NCBI GenBank assembly: GCA_024639745.1
Contig: JAHEHW010000146.1
Coordinates: 1-5,600, forward strand
Length of the DNA: 5,600 nt
Source: Salaquimonas sp.
GTDB taxonomy: Bacteria; Pseudomonadota; Alphaproteobacteria; Rhizobiales; Rhizobiaceae
Direction: 5' to 3'
The notes under the pieces were generated by a model that was not told the DNA's origin, made no database searches, and saw only the letters and a program-made list of their open reading frames with translations. Below, piece after piece: positions 1 to 5,600 of the stretch. The translations under genes and the position numbers were made by a program. The number at the start of each line of letters is the position of its first letter. Position 1 is the stretch's first letter.

Positions 1-181
1 CGAGGATCAGGCTGGAGGCCATAGCGGCGAACACACTATCAATTCCTTCCGCGCTTTCGCCTCTAGAGCCGAACGGGATATGCACCGCTTCCGGATTCAA
101 TATGTTGAGCATCCCGACCAGAAGCCCGACCAAGCCGAAAAACAACAATATACAGACGAAAACCCGGATTGGCGATGGCAT
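1..181 (-). CDS. Partial hypothetical membrane protein (5' end only)
   Basis: The minus strand reads open from an ATG at 179-181 to the window edge, giving 60 residues with no stop. It starts MPSPIRVF and continues into one strongly hydrophobic segment (about residues 6-28, rich in Leu/Val/Phe/Gly), then a polar stretch with NPEAV and SRGES. A second hydrophobic stretch may begin near residue 51. This looks like an N-terminal membrane anchor with a very short cytoplasmic lead. The start could be this ATG (AGG seven bases upstream) or an in-frame ATG at 194-196 that adds five residues; both ribosome sites are weak. An in-frame TAA at 218-220 closes the frame upstream, and that TAA is also the last stop of the TM2 pseudogene, so the two lie nearly back to back on the same strand. 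I do not recognise the family. The C-terminal part lies outside the window. That it is a real gene is inferred from the hydrophobic pattern and the codon use, which resembles the neighbouring genes. Confidence 0.6.
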   Translation of the reverse strand, partial: MPSPIRVFVCILLFFGLVGLLVGMLNILNPEAVHIPFGSRGESAEGIDSVFAAMASSLIL

Positions 182-217
182 GGCGAAACCTGTCATTCCA
201 TCAGGACATTGCAGATC

Positions 218-592
218 TTATTGCCGCAGACGCCTTCTTTGCATCTCTCGAACTGAAGATCGCCCCAACACGGTTGCCGCCAGATCGCCGTTTTGTTTGC
301 GCACGATCCCCGGAGTAAGGAACGCGTCTACTGGCGACCATATAGCCAGCCGCAACAACAGAAAAACTCATAGAAAAGTGAACGAAAGCAGCACTCCAGA
401 TACCAAGAGAAGCAGCATCGTGGCCCCACTGCCGGTCTTTCCAAGATAGAAACGGTGCGCGCCAAACCCGCCCTAACTAACCCAGAGTATATAAACGACT
501 GTCATCGAATTTTTACCGGCTCCGTAATTTATCAAGCCCTCAGCATCGACTAAAGCGTGCATATGTATACTGCCGGATATTCCATTTATCAT
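218..592 (-). pseudogene. TM2-domain membrane protein gene, broken by two in-frame stops
   Basis: One minus-strand frame runs from ATG (590-592) to TAA (218-220), 124 sense-length codons, with an AGAGGTGA-type ribosome site just before the ATG. It is interrupted by TAG at codon 40 (473-475) and TGA at codon 75 (368-370). Ignoring these, it reads as a TM2-family protein. VVYILWVS precedes the first stop, followed by the signature GGFGAHRFYLGKTGSG (codons 41-56), a hydrophobic run (MLLLLVSGVLLSFTFL) up to the second stop, a further hydrophobic piece (VFLLLRLAIW), then VDAFLTPGIVRKQN (codons 88-101) and a basic tail. The first stop falls where TM2 proteins usually have Leu (LGG), so a single TTG-to-TAG change would explain it. 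Homology continues in the same frame across both stops, so there is no frameshift. TM2 proteins are small two-helix membrane proteins of unclear role. It lies 44 bases after lpd. Decay is the simplest reading; stop readthrough or sequence error are alternatives. Confidence 0.8.
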
Positions 593-636
593 ATCACCTC
601 TGTTAAAAATACGATCTGGAGGCTATCCGTAAATCC

Positions 637-2082
637 TTAAGCGTTTAATACCCTATTGTAAGCATCGAGCACGCTTTCTTTCATCATTTCCGAAAGCGTC
701 GGATGCGGGAAGACCGTGTGCATCAGCTCTTCTTCGGTCGTTTCCAGCCCCATGGCGACGACAAATCCCTGAATAAGCTCGGTCACTTCGGCGCCCACCA
801 TATGCGCGCCGATTAGCTCACCGGTCTTCTTATCGAAAATTGTCTTGATAAGGCCATTGTCTTCGCCAAGTGCAATGGCTTTGCCATTGGCGCCGAACTG
901 GAAGCGACCGATCCGGATTTCCCGGCCGGCCTCCTTGGCTTTCGCTTCGGTCAACCCAACAGAGGCAACCTGCGGATGGCAGTAAGTGCAGCCCGGGATC
1001 TTGAGTTTATCCATCGCGTGAACACCCGGCACACCGGCAATTTTCTCAATACAGATAACACCCTCATGCTCTGCCTTGTGCGCCAGCATAGGCGGACCGG
1101 CTACATCGCCGATCGCGTAAATGCCTTCCACATTGGTCCGGCAATAATCGTCAATCAAGATACAACCGCGATCGGTCTTGATGCCTAAAGCCTCGAGCCC
1201 GAGATTCTCGATATTGCCCTGGACACCAACGGCCGAAATCAGCTTATCGGCTTCGATGGACTGGGTTTTGCCGTCCTTGGTCTCGACTGTTGCCTTGACC
1301 GAACTGGCACCTTTCTCGACCTTGGACACTTTGGCCTCGGTCAGAATCTTCATGCCCTGTTTCTCAAGCGATTTGCGGGCAATTCCGGAAATTTCCGCAT
1401 CCTCGACCGGCATGATGGTCGGCATCAATTCGACGACGGTAACGTCGCATCCCATGGAATCGTAGAAGCTCGCGAATTCGATTCCGATGGCACCGGAGCC
1501 CATTACAAGAAGCTTCTTCGGCAATTCCTTCGGCACCATCGCTTCGAAATAGGTCCAGATCAGCTTGCCGTCCGGCTCGATACCCGGCAGCGCGCGAGGG
1601 CGTGCGCCGGTGGCGACAATGATGTGCTTGGCCATATATTCACCCTCGCCCTTGGTGCCTTTGGGCGCCGGATGCTGCGGTTCCATCGGCTTCTTGGAAG
1701 ATGCCGAAACGCTGATCTTGCCTTTTCCGGCAAGTTTAGCCTCGCCCCAGATGACGTCGATCTTGTTCTTCTTCATCAGGAAACCGACGCCACCATTGAG
1801 CCGCGCTGAAACTTTGCGCGAACGATCGACGACCGCACCGACATCGGCTTTTACCTCACCGGAAAGCGAAAGCCCGTAATCCATCAAGTGATCGGTATAA
1901 TGCTTGATCTCCGCTGATCTGAGCAGCGCCTTTGTCGGGATGCAGCCCCAGTTCAGACAGATGCCGCCGAGGTGCTCACGCTCAACAATGGCGGTCTTGA
2001 AACCAAGTTGCGCGGATCGGATCGCAGTGACATATCCCCCGGGACCCGATCCAATGATGATGACGTCATAATTTTCGGCCAC
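637..2082 (-). CDS. lpd: Dihydrolipoyl dehydrogenase (PDHc E3 subunit)
   Basis: This FAD flavoenzyme reoxidises the dihydrolipoyl groups of PDHc E2 with NAD+, in the cytoplasm. Starting at the GTG at 2080-2082 the protein has 481 residues, normal for E3. This start is chosen because GGGAG lies seven bases upstream (2090-2094) and the protein then begins MAENYDVIIIGSGPGG, directly at the FAD-binding fold; an in-frame TTG 48 bases earlier adds 16 unlike residues and has no ribosome site. Visible motifs are the FAD GxGxxG (11-16), the redox disulfide C42/C47 in GGICLNWGCIPTK, the NAD-binding GSGAIGIEFAS, the second FAD motif AIGDVAGPPMLAHKA, and the C-terminal active-site His460/Glu465 in HPTLSE. 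A Lys/Pro-rich insert of about 25 residues precedes KHIIVATGARPRALPG, as in the Lpd encoded beside PDHc genes in many alphaproteobacteria. It is the last intact PDHc gene of the cluster, 63 bases after the DUF465 gene. The symbol lpdA is equally used. Confidence 0.97.
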   Translation of the reverse strand: MAENYDVIIIGSGPGGYVTAIRSAQLGFKTAIVEREHLGGICLNWGCIPTKALLRSAEIKHYTDHLMDYGLSLSGEVKADVGAVVDRSRKVSARLNGGVGFLMKKNKIDVIWGEAKLAGKGKISVSASSKKPMEPQHPAPKGTKGEGEYMAKHIIVATGARPRALPGIEPDGKLIWTYFEAMVPKELPKKLLVMGSGAIGIEFASFYDSMGCDVTVVELMPTIMPVEDAEISGIARKSLEKQGMKILTEAKVSKVEKGASSVKATVETKDGKTQSIEADKLISAVGVQGNIENLGLEALGIKTDRGCILIDDYCRTNVEGIYAIGDVAGPPMLAHKAEHEGVICIEKIAGVPGVHAMDKLKIPGCTYCHPQVASVGLTEAKAKEAGREIRIGRFQFGANGKAIALGEDNGLIKTIFDKKTGELIGAHMVGAEVTELIQGFVVAMGLETTEEELMHTVFPHPTLSEMMKESVLDAYNRVLNA

Positions 2083-2109
2083 TTGGCTTCTCCCTGCATT
2101 GCGTTTGCC

Positions 2110-2132
2110 GCTTGCCGGCTTTGCTGGCAAGC
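2110..2132 (-). other. Intergenic hairpin before lpd
   Basis: GCTTGCC and GGCAAGC form a perfect 7-bp stem around a nine-base loop, inside which a further GC/GC pair is possible. It lies in the 63-base gap between the DUF465 gene stop and the lpd start, 27 bases before the lpd GTG. No T-run follows on the minus strand and lpd needs expression, so a full terminator is unlikely. An mRNA processing or stability element within a polycistronic message is a possible role. The structure is seen; any function is inferred. Confidence 0.45.
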
Positions 2133-2145
2133 CCGGGCCGAATCA

Positions 2146-2382
2146 TCAGCCCTGCAGCATGCCGTAGAGTTCGTCTTTCAGATGCATGCGCTTCTTGCGC
2201 ATTTCCTCCATGTGGAAATCATCGGTTGGCTCGACATCGGTCTCTGCCCGGTGAACCGCCCGGTTGATTTCGTGATATTCTTCATACAGCTTCGAAAAAT
2301 GCGCGTTTCCCTGCTTCATTTGGGTGATTTTTTCCTGAAATTCCGGAAATTCCTCAACCAGTTCGTGCGGCACATGGGACAT
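2146..2382 (-). CDS. YdcH-like DUF465 family small protein
   Basis: This 78-residue, highly charged protein has no hydrophobic segment and is expected to be cytoplasmic and mostly alpha-helical. It starts MSHVPHELVEEFPEF and has the layout of the DUF465 (YdcH) family: an N-terminal LxxEFPE-type helix, a central FSKLYEEYHEINRAVHRAE segment with heptad-like spacing, and a C-terminal KKRMHLKDELYGML helix. Length and motifs fit the family, which forms small helical-hairpin or coiled-coil proteins of unknown function. The start is well supported: AAGGAG (2390-2395) sits seven bases before the ATG. It lies between pdhC and lpd on the same strand, 63 bases before lpd, so it is probably co-transcribed with lpd. 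The 400-base gap upstream leaves open whether this pair has its own promoter. Family membership is recognised from sequence; a role with PDHc is not shown. Confidence 0.88.
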   Translation of the reverse strand: MSHVPHELVEEFPEFQEKITQMKQGNAHFSKLYEEYHEINRAVHRAETDVEPTDDFHMEEMRKKRMHLKDELYGMLQG

Positions 2383-2444
2383 TGTTGAACTCCTTGTTGT
2401 GATGCTCTGTCGGCCAAACCCTAATGCGGAACGGCAATTGCGCC

Positions 2445-2458
2445 TTGACCGAAGTCAA
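2445..2458 (-). other. Short hairpin with cUUCGg tetraloop
   Basis: Read on the minus strand the sequence is TTGAC-TTCG-GTCAA, a perfect 5-bp stem closed by the C(UUCG)G tetraloop, known for unusual RNA stability. The TGA stop of the candidate micro-ORF lies in the 5' arm. No T-run follows, so it does not look like a Rho-independent terminator. It would sit in the 5' leader of the DUF465-lpd transcript. Five base pairs can arise by chance, so functional confidence is low. Confidence 0.35.
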
Positions 2459-2532
2459 ACAGGAAGCCTTACATACTTGTCCGGAAGAATCGGAGTACCG
2501 ATAACCTTCACCGGGAAAACGATATGCAACAG
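2455..2532 (-). other. Candidate micro-ORF with strong Shine-Dalgarno
   Basis: AAGGAGGT (2540-2547 on the minus strand) matches the 16S rRNA 3' tail over eight bases, the best ribosome site in the window, yet no known gene starts after it. Eight bases downstream of GGAGG is a CTG and eleven bases downstream a TTG, in a frame that ends at TGA 2455-2457 and encodes about 25 residues (HIVFPVKVIGTPILPDKYV near the end). The composition is protein-like, with Val/Ile/Pro and few rare residues, but the frame carries no third-position bias and there is no ATG. It could be a leader peptide for the DUF465-lpd message, the remains of a decayed gene, or chance. I do not recognise the peptide. Confidence 0.2.
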
Positions 2533-2575
2533 GCCTTCGACCTCCTTTCCTTTTAAAACATTCTCGAACTGCCTT

Positions 2576-2608
2576 GGATGATCAGCGTGCCGGGAATGCT
2601 GATCATCC
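2576..2608. repeat. 11-bp perfect inverted repeat between pdhC and the DUF465 gene
   Basis: GGATGATCAGC (2576-2586) and GCTGATCATCC (2598-2608) are perfect complements around an 11-base spacer. Two more pairs (one G-U) are possible inside, leaving a seven-base loop. It lies about 175 bases past the pdhC stop. No T-run follows on either strand, so it is not a classic terminator, though it could stop or protect the pdhC message 3' end. In the plus direction the left arm contains the ATG of the membrane ORF, so that start codon would be buried in the stem. The repeat is seen directly; its role is inferred. Confidence 0.6.
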
Positions 2609-2823
2609 TTGTATTCCTGTTCGGCGCTCTCGTCTCGGCATTGCGCCTGCGTGTCATCCCCGCCTTCATCAGTCTTGTCTGGGCCTTTATCCTCGCCATC
2701 ATGCTTTATCAGGGCGGTCAGGCATTGGTTCAAATCAAGGGCATTCAGACTGGCCCCGCAACCGAAGAGCAGGAAGATGATATCACACCAGCATTCCCAT
2801 CGGATTTTCGATATACTGTTTGA
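2578..2823 (+). CDS. Possible two-helix small membrane protein, convergent with pdhC
   Basis: This 81-residue plus-strand ORF has a short N-terminus, a hydrophobic helix at about residues 7-22 ([16 protein letters not shown]), a turn with two Arg (RLR), a second helix at about residues 26-45 ([20 protein letters not shown]) and an acidic polar tail. The first 45 codons are strongly G/C-ending, as in real genes here, and the topology is sensible. It ends inside pdhC, overlapping it tail-to-tail by 41 bases. Against it: there is no Shine-Dalgarno before the ATG, and the ATG lies in the stem of the 11-bp inverted repeat. The opposite strand is also open in the codon-aligned frame and would encode an Asp/Glu/Lys/Gln-rich sequence; hydrophobic and acidic codons are complements, so one of the two is a shadow. 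A later in-frame ATG at 2596 is an alternative start. I do not recognise the family. Confidence 0.45.
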   Translation: MISVPGMLIILVFLFGALVSALRLRVIPAFISLVWAFILAIMLYQGGQALVQIKGIQTGPATEEQEDDITPAFPSDFRYTV

Positions 2824-4135
2824 ACGCTCCCAGCAGTTGCGCACCGAGTGCACCGTCCACGCAGCGGTGGTCGGTTGAGAGCGTGACCGTCATCATGTTC
2901 GCCACCTGCACGGTGCCGTCCTTCACGATGGCGCGCTGTTCACCGGCACCGATCGCCAGAATGGTAGCATGAGGCGGATTGACCACTGCCGCGAAATTCT
3001 TGACGCCCATCATGCCCATATTCGAGACGGCAGTCGTTCCGCCCTGATATTCCTGCGGCTGCAGTTTGCGTTCCTTCGCCCGCTTGCCGAGATCTTTCAT
3101 CTCGTTCGAGATAACCGAAAGCGTCTTCTGCTCCGCATTGCGAATAATTGGCGTGATCAATCCGCCCGGGATCGAAACGGCGACACCGACATCGGCATGT
3201 TTGTGGTGAACCATGTTCTCGTCTGTCCACGAGACATTGGCATCCGGCACATCGCGGAGCGCGAGCGCAAGCGCCTTGATGATCATGTCATTGACCGACA
3301 GTTTATAAGCCGGCTTGTCATCATGCTGAGGCGCGGAATGATTGAGATCCGCCCTGAGCTTCAGCAGCGCGTCGAGTTCGCAATCGACCGATACATAGAA
3401 ATGAGGAATGGTCTGCTTGGATTCCTGCAGGCGCTTCGCGATCGTCTTGCGCATATTGTCGTGCTTGACGAGTTCGTAGCTACCTTCCTCGAAATTCTTC
3501 AGCACGGCATCGGCGGAAGGGCCGGTAGCCAATGTCTGCGGTGCAACTGCTGTTGGTGCCTCAGCAGCCTTCTCGCCCGGCTTCTTGGCCGCTCCCTCCG
3601 AAAGCGCTTTTTCAACATCCCGCTTGATGATGCGGCCATGCGGGCCAGACCCGCTTATTGACGCGATATCGACACCTGCCTCCTTCGCAATCCGGCGCGC
3701 CAATGGTGAGGCGAACACTCGCTCTCCGCCACTGGCTGGCGCAGGGCCTGCCGCTGGCTGCACCGGAGCCTTGTCTGGCGTTGGAATACCCTTTTCGGCC
3801 GGCGCTTCGGCAGCCGACTTGTCGGCTTCCTTTTTAGACTCAGCTTTTTCGGAGCCGCCACCGCCAACCTTTGCCGCTTCGGCCGGGTCCTCGCCTTCTT
3901 CAGCCAGAATGGCGATCACCTCGTTGACCTTGACCCCTTCGGTACCGGCCTCGACCAGGATCTTGGCGATCTTGCCTTCATCGACAGCCTCGACCTCCAT
4001 GGTCGCCTTATCGGTTTCTATTTCAGCAATCACGTCGCCCGGCGCGATATCGTCACCTTCCTTGACCAGCCATTTGGCCAAGTTGCCCTCCTCCATGGTT
4101 GGCGACAAAGCTGGCATCGTAATGTTGATCGGCAT
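2783..4135 (-). CDS. pdhC: Pyruvate dehydrogenase E2, dihydrolipoyllysine acetyltransferase
   Basis: E2 is the PDHc core enzyme, which moves the acetyl group from E1 to CoA on a swinging lipoyl arm in the cytoplasm. From the ATG at 4133-4135 it has 450 residues. The order is lipoyl domain (about 1-80, lipoyl Lys43 in [11 protein letters not shown]), Ala/Pro/Lys/Glu-rich linker (about 84-138), peripheral-subunit-binding domain (about 140-178, [14 protein letters not shown] and [11 protein letters not shown]), a second Ala/Pro linker, and the acetyltransferase domain (about 220-450) with the active-site His423/Asp427 in DHRCVDGA near the C-terminus. Only one lipoyl domain is present. The start [17 protein letters not shown] matches the family and has GGGAG eight bases upstream. 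An in-frame ATG at 4150 adds MGAPR, also has a usable ribosome site (GAGG), and would overlap the preceding gene by 14 bases. With the chosen start the preceding stop is one base away, suggesting translational coupling. Some annotations call the gene aceF or odhB-like, but the pdhB context indicates pyruvate rather than 2-oxoglutarate. Confidence 0.96.
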   Translation of the reverse strand: MPINITMPALSPTMEEGNLAKWLVKEGDDIAPGDVIAEIETDKATMEVEAVDEGKIAKILVEAGTEGVKVNEVIAILAEEGEDPAEAAKVGGGGSEKAESKKEADKSAAEAPAEKGIPTPDKAPVQPAAGPAPASGGERVFASPLARRIAKEAGVDIASISGSGPHGRIIKRDVEKALSEGAAKKPGEKAAEAPTAVAPQTLATGPSADAVLKNFEEGSYELVKHDNMRKTIAKRLQESKQTIPHFYVSVDCELDALLKLRADLNHSAPQHDDKPAYKLSVNDMIIKALALALRDVPDANVSWTDENMVHHKHADVGVAVSIPGGLITPIIRNAEQKTLSVISNEMKDLGKRAKERKLQPQEYQGGTTAVSNMGMMGVKNFAAVVNPPHATILAIGAGEQRAIVKDGTVQVANMMTVTLSTDHRCVDGALGAQLLGAFKQYIENPMGMLV

Positions 4136-4136
4136 C

Positions 4137-4430
4137 CTAGGAGCTCCCATGTCCTTCCTCGAACGACGTGCCGTATCGGCCGTTGTTGAGGAGCCTTTCC
4201 TTTGTAATCAGTACCCGACCGTCATCGGCGGGTACTATTTCCGCAAGGCGGGCGAGCCGCGTGGCTTCCTCCACCGCCTTTCCAACCGCTTCTTCGGGCG
4301 CTAGCACCCGGTTCGAAAACGCTTCCAGCGCGTCCCTCGCAATCACCACGACCACGTTTCGCCCCTCCATCAGAACCGCATCCGAAAGGCGGTCATAGCG
4401 GACGGTCTTGAGGTTCAGCCGCTGGATCAT
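4137..4430 (-). CDS. Small conserved-looking protein between pdhB and pdhC
   Basis: This is a 97-residue soluble protein with no signal or membrane segment. It starts [20 protein letters not shown] central [13 protein letters not shown] stretch is followed by a charged helix ([20 protein letters not shown]) and then [18 protein letters not shown]. The beta-strand, helix, beta-strand layout loosely resembles DUF1488-type small proteins, but that link is weak and I do not assign the family. Its position, 11 bases after the pdhB stop and one base before the preferred pdhC ATG, with codon use like its neighbours, argues strongly that it is a translated operon member. There is no clear Shine-Dalgarno before the ATG; the start lies in a short hairpin with the pdhB stop, so its translation may depend on ribosomes finishing pdhB. 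A role in PDHc assembly or regulation would be a guess from location only. Confidence 0.82.
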   Translation of the reverse strand: MIQRLNLKTVRYDRLSDAVLMEGRNVVVVIARDALEAFSNRVLAPEEAVGKAVEEATRLARLAEIVPADDGRVLITKERLLNNGRYGTSFEEGHGSS

Positions 4431-4442
4431 GGAAACATGATC
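4425..4442 (-). promoter_or_regulatory. Hairpin joining the pdhB stop to the next start codon
   Basis: GATCATG-TTTC-CATGATC on the minus strand is a perfect 7-bp stem with a four-base loop. Its first base is the last base of the pdhB TAG, and its 3' arm contains the ATG of the small gene. In mRNA this would hide that start codon until a ribosome terminating pdhB opens the stem, a layout consistent with translational coupling. The weak ribosome site of the small gene fits this idea. The structure is seen in the sequence; the regulatory role is inferred. Confidence 0.4.
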
Positions 4443-5600
4443 TAGCGGTAGGAAACCGCTTTGACCGCAGCCACCACTTCATCGACATTCGGCAGCGCCA
4501 GTTTCTCGAGATTGGCAGCGTAAGGCATTGGTACATCCTTGCCGCAGATCGTGACGACCGGCGCATCGAGATAATCGAAGGCGCGCTGCATGATCTGGCT
4601 GGCGATGTGATCGCCGACCGAGCTTTGCGGGAAGCCTTCTTCCACCGTGACAAGACGACCGGTCTTCTGGACCGAAGCAATGATCGTGTCGAAATCCAGC
4701 GGTCGAACCGTACGCAGGTCGATAATTTCGCAGGAAATCCCCACTTCCGCGAGCTTTTCAGCCGCCTTGACCGCGTAAGTCATACCGATGCCAAACGAAA
4801 CGATGGTGGCATCGTCACCTTTCTGATGAATGCGCGCCTTGCCGATGGGCAGGACGAAATCATCCATTTTCGGGACTTCGAAGGACTGACCGTAAAGGAT
4901 CTCGTTTTCGAGGAAAATGACCGGGTTCGAATCACGAATGGCAGCTTTCAGCAAGCCTTTGGCGTCGGCAGCCGTATAAGGCATAACCACCTTCAGGCCC
5001 GGGATATGGCTGTACCAGGCGGCGTAACATTGCGAATGCTGCGCGGCCACGCGCGCAGCAGCGCCGTTGGGCCCGCGGAACACGATCGGCGCACCCATCT
5101 GCCCACCGGACATATAGAGCGTCTTGGCAGCCGAGTTCACGATCTGGTCGATTGCCTGCATGGCGAAGTTGAACGTCATGAATTCGACGATCGGCCGCAA
5201 ACCCGCCATCGCAGCGCCAACACCAAGACCGGTAAAACCATGCTCGGTAATCGGCGTGTCGATCACCCGACGCGCGCCGAATTCATCAAGCAAGCCCTGC
5301 GTGATCTTGTAGGCGCCCTGATATTCGGCAACCTCTTCACCCATAAGGAAGACATTGTCGTCGCGACGCATTTCTTCGGCCATCGCCGTGTTCAAAGCTT
5401 CGCGAACGGTGATTGTCTCCATCTCGGTGCCAGCCGGGATATCGGGATCATCCGGCACTTCCGGTGCCGCGGCCTGAGCAGGCGCCGCCGACGGCGCTTC
5501 CGAAGCTTCTGCAGGCGCATCAGCCGATGACGCCTTTGGCGCGGGCGCACCTCCGCCACCGCCGCTCTTTGCAGCGGCTTCCAGGTCTTCACCCTCTTCC
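4442..5600 (-). CDS. pdhB: Pyruvate dehydrogenase E1 beta subunit with N-terminal lipoyl region (5' partial)
   Basis: With PdhA (not in the window) this thiamine-diphosphate enzyme decarboxylates pyruvate and passes the acetyl group to lipoyl-E2. The frame is open to the right edge, so 385 residues are seen and the true start lies outside. The first residues ([16 protein letters not shown]) match the end of the lipoyl domain of the neighbouring E2 ([16 protein letters not shown]) and lead into an Ala/Pro/Ser/Glu linker. This is the fusion known from alphaproteobacterial E1 beta, but the lipoyl Lys itself is not in view. The catalytic part begins near [20 protein letters not shown]. It carries [12 protein letters not shown] (cofactor-contacting Glu), [27 protein letters not shown], the active-site His in AAQHSQ, and the C-terminal transketolase domain with [21 protein letters not shown] at 5456-5458 is an internal Val in the linker, not the start. 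It is followed after 11 bases by the small gene. Confidence 0.97.
   Translation of the reverse strand, partial: EEGEDLEAAAKSGGGGGAPAPKASSADAPAEASEAPSAAPAQAAAPEVPDDPDIPAGTEMETITVREALNTAMAEEMRRDDNVFLMGEEVAEYQGAYKITQGLLDEFGARRVIDTPITEHGFTGLGVGAAMAGLRPIVEFMTFNFAMQAIDQIVNSAAKTLYMSGGQMGAPIVFRGPNGAAARVAAQHSQCYAAWYSHIPGLKVVMPYTAADAKGLLKAAIRDSNPVIFLENEILYGQSFEVPKMDDFVLPIGKARIHQKGDDATIVSFGIGMTYAVKAAEKLAEVGISCEIIDLRTVRPLDFDTIIASVQKTGRLVTVEEGFPQSSVGDHIASQIMQRAFDYLDAPVVTICGKDVPMPYAANLEKLALPNVDEVVAAVKAVSYR

Larger units (their letters stand above)
2383..2577. other. Non-coding or weakly coding gap upstream of the DUF465 gene
   Basis: If the plus-strand membrane ORF is real, this is a divergent intergenic region between two gene starts; if not, it is part of a 400-base gap after pdhC. 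It is less GC-rich than the PDHc genes. It contains a minus-strand micro-ORF with a strong ribosome site, a UUCG hairpin, and the GCAATTGC palindrome. On the plus strand TTGACC (2445-2450) is followed after 19 bases by TACATA (2470-2475), a poorly spaced and weak promoter candidate. I see no convincing sigma-70 promoter on either strand and no Rho-independent terminator. Confidence 0.5.

Noticed and set aside
102..449. 115-residue plus-strand ORF
   Set aside because: It is antisense to the TM2 pseudogene and the start of the partial membrane gene; its product is rich in Arg/Ser/Thr with no family resemblance.
218..475. Frameshift in the TM2 gene (an alternative frame reads LGIWSAAFVHFSM)
   Set aside because: This frame looked TM2-like at first, but the original frame resumes better TM2 homology after the TGA (VDAFLTPGIVRKQN), so two nonsense codons and no frameshift explain the data.
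601..636. Rho-independent terminator directly after lpd
   Set aside because: A T-run exists on the minus strand but no GC-rich stem precedes it.
2399..2581. 60-residue plus-strand ORF whose TGA overlaps the membrane ORF's ATG
   Set aside because: The ATGA overlap is suggestive of coupling, but there is no ribosome site, no third-position bias and no recognisable sequence.
2455..2853. 132-residue minus-strand ORF from within the pdhC 3' end
   Set aside because: Its main part is the codon-aligned complement of the hydrophobic plus-strand ORF and gives an Asp/Gln/His/Cys-rich sequence without structure; only its last roughly 25 codons, behind the strong SD, were kept as a micro-ORF candidate.
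2969..3661. 230-residue plus-strand ORF antisense to pdhC
   Set aside because: It lies wholly inside pdhC, which has clear domains and active-site motifs; the antisense product is Arg/Leu/Ile-rich and typical of a shadow in GC-biased coding DNA.
3585..4304. 239-residue plus-strand ORF across the pdhC 5' part and the small gene
   Set aside because: It is antisense to the lipoyl and linker regions; its Ala/Ser/Pro-rich product mirrors the low-complexity linker.
4607..5530. 307-residue plus-strand ORF antisense to pdhB
   Set aside because: It lies over pdhB, whose E1 beta motifs are unmistakable; the product is Arg/His-rich without recognisable domains.

Overview
The window is a piece of alphaproteobacterial housekeeping DNA. 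Almost everything is read from the minus strand. It carries most of a pyruvate dehydrogenase complex (PDHc) operon, in transcription order (high to low coordinates): pdhB (E1 beta, 5' end outside the window), a small uncharacterised gene, pdhC (E2), a roughly 400-base gap, a DUF465/YdcH-like small gene, and lpd (E3). The alphaproteobacterial assignment rests on the separate E1 beta subunit that appears to carry an N-terminal lipoyl domain with an Ala/Pro/Gly linker, on the single-lipoyl-domain E2, and on the insert-bearing type of Lpd found next to PDHc genes in this class. I cannot name the genus. pdhA is not in the window and would be expected upstream, beyond position 5600.

Together E1 (PdhA/PdhB), E2 (PdhC) and E3 (Lpd) convert pyruvate, CoA and NAD+ to acetyl-CoA, CO2 and NADH in the cytoplasm. 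The first three genes are tightly packed (11-base and 1-base gaps), which suggests translational coupling.

The 400-base gap after pdhC is the least ordinary part of the core. It holds an 11-bp perfect inverted repeat, a plus-strand ORF for a two-helix membrane protein that would run convergently into the 3' end of pdhC, a minus-strand micro-ORF behind a near-perfect Shine-Dalgarno sequence, and a small hairpin with a UUCG loop. Two more short hairpins sit at the pdhB/small-gene junction and between the DUF465 gene and lpd.

Downstream of lpd (positions 1-636) the minus strand holds two things that simple ORF calling misses. One is a TM2-domain membrane protein gene (218-592) that reads in a single frame from its ribosome binding site to its final stop but has two internal stop codons (TAG and TGA), so it is most simply a pseudogene. 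The other is the 5' end of a second membrane protein gene that runs off the left edge. I do not see a convincing novel defence, mobile or regulatory system. There is no tRNA, rRNA, CRISPR array or insertion sequence. The broken TM2 gene and the structured pdhC-DUF465 gap are the parts worth checking.
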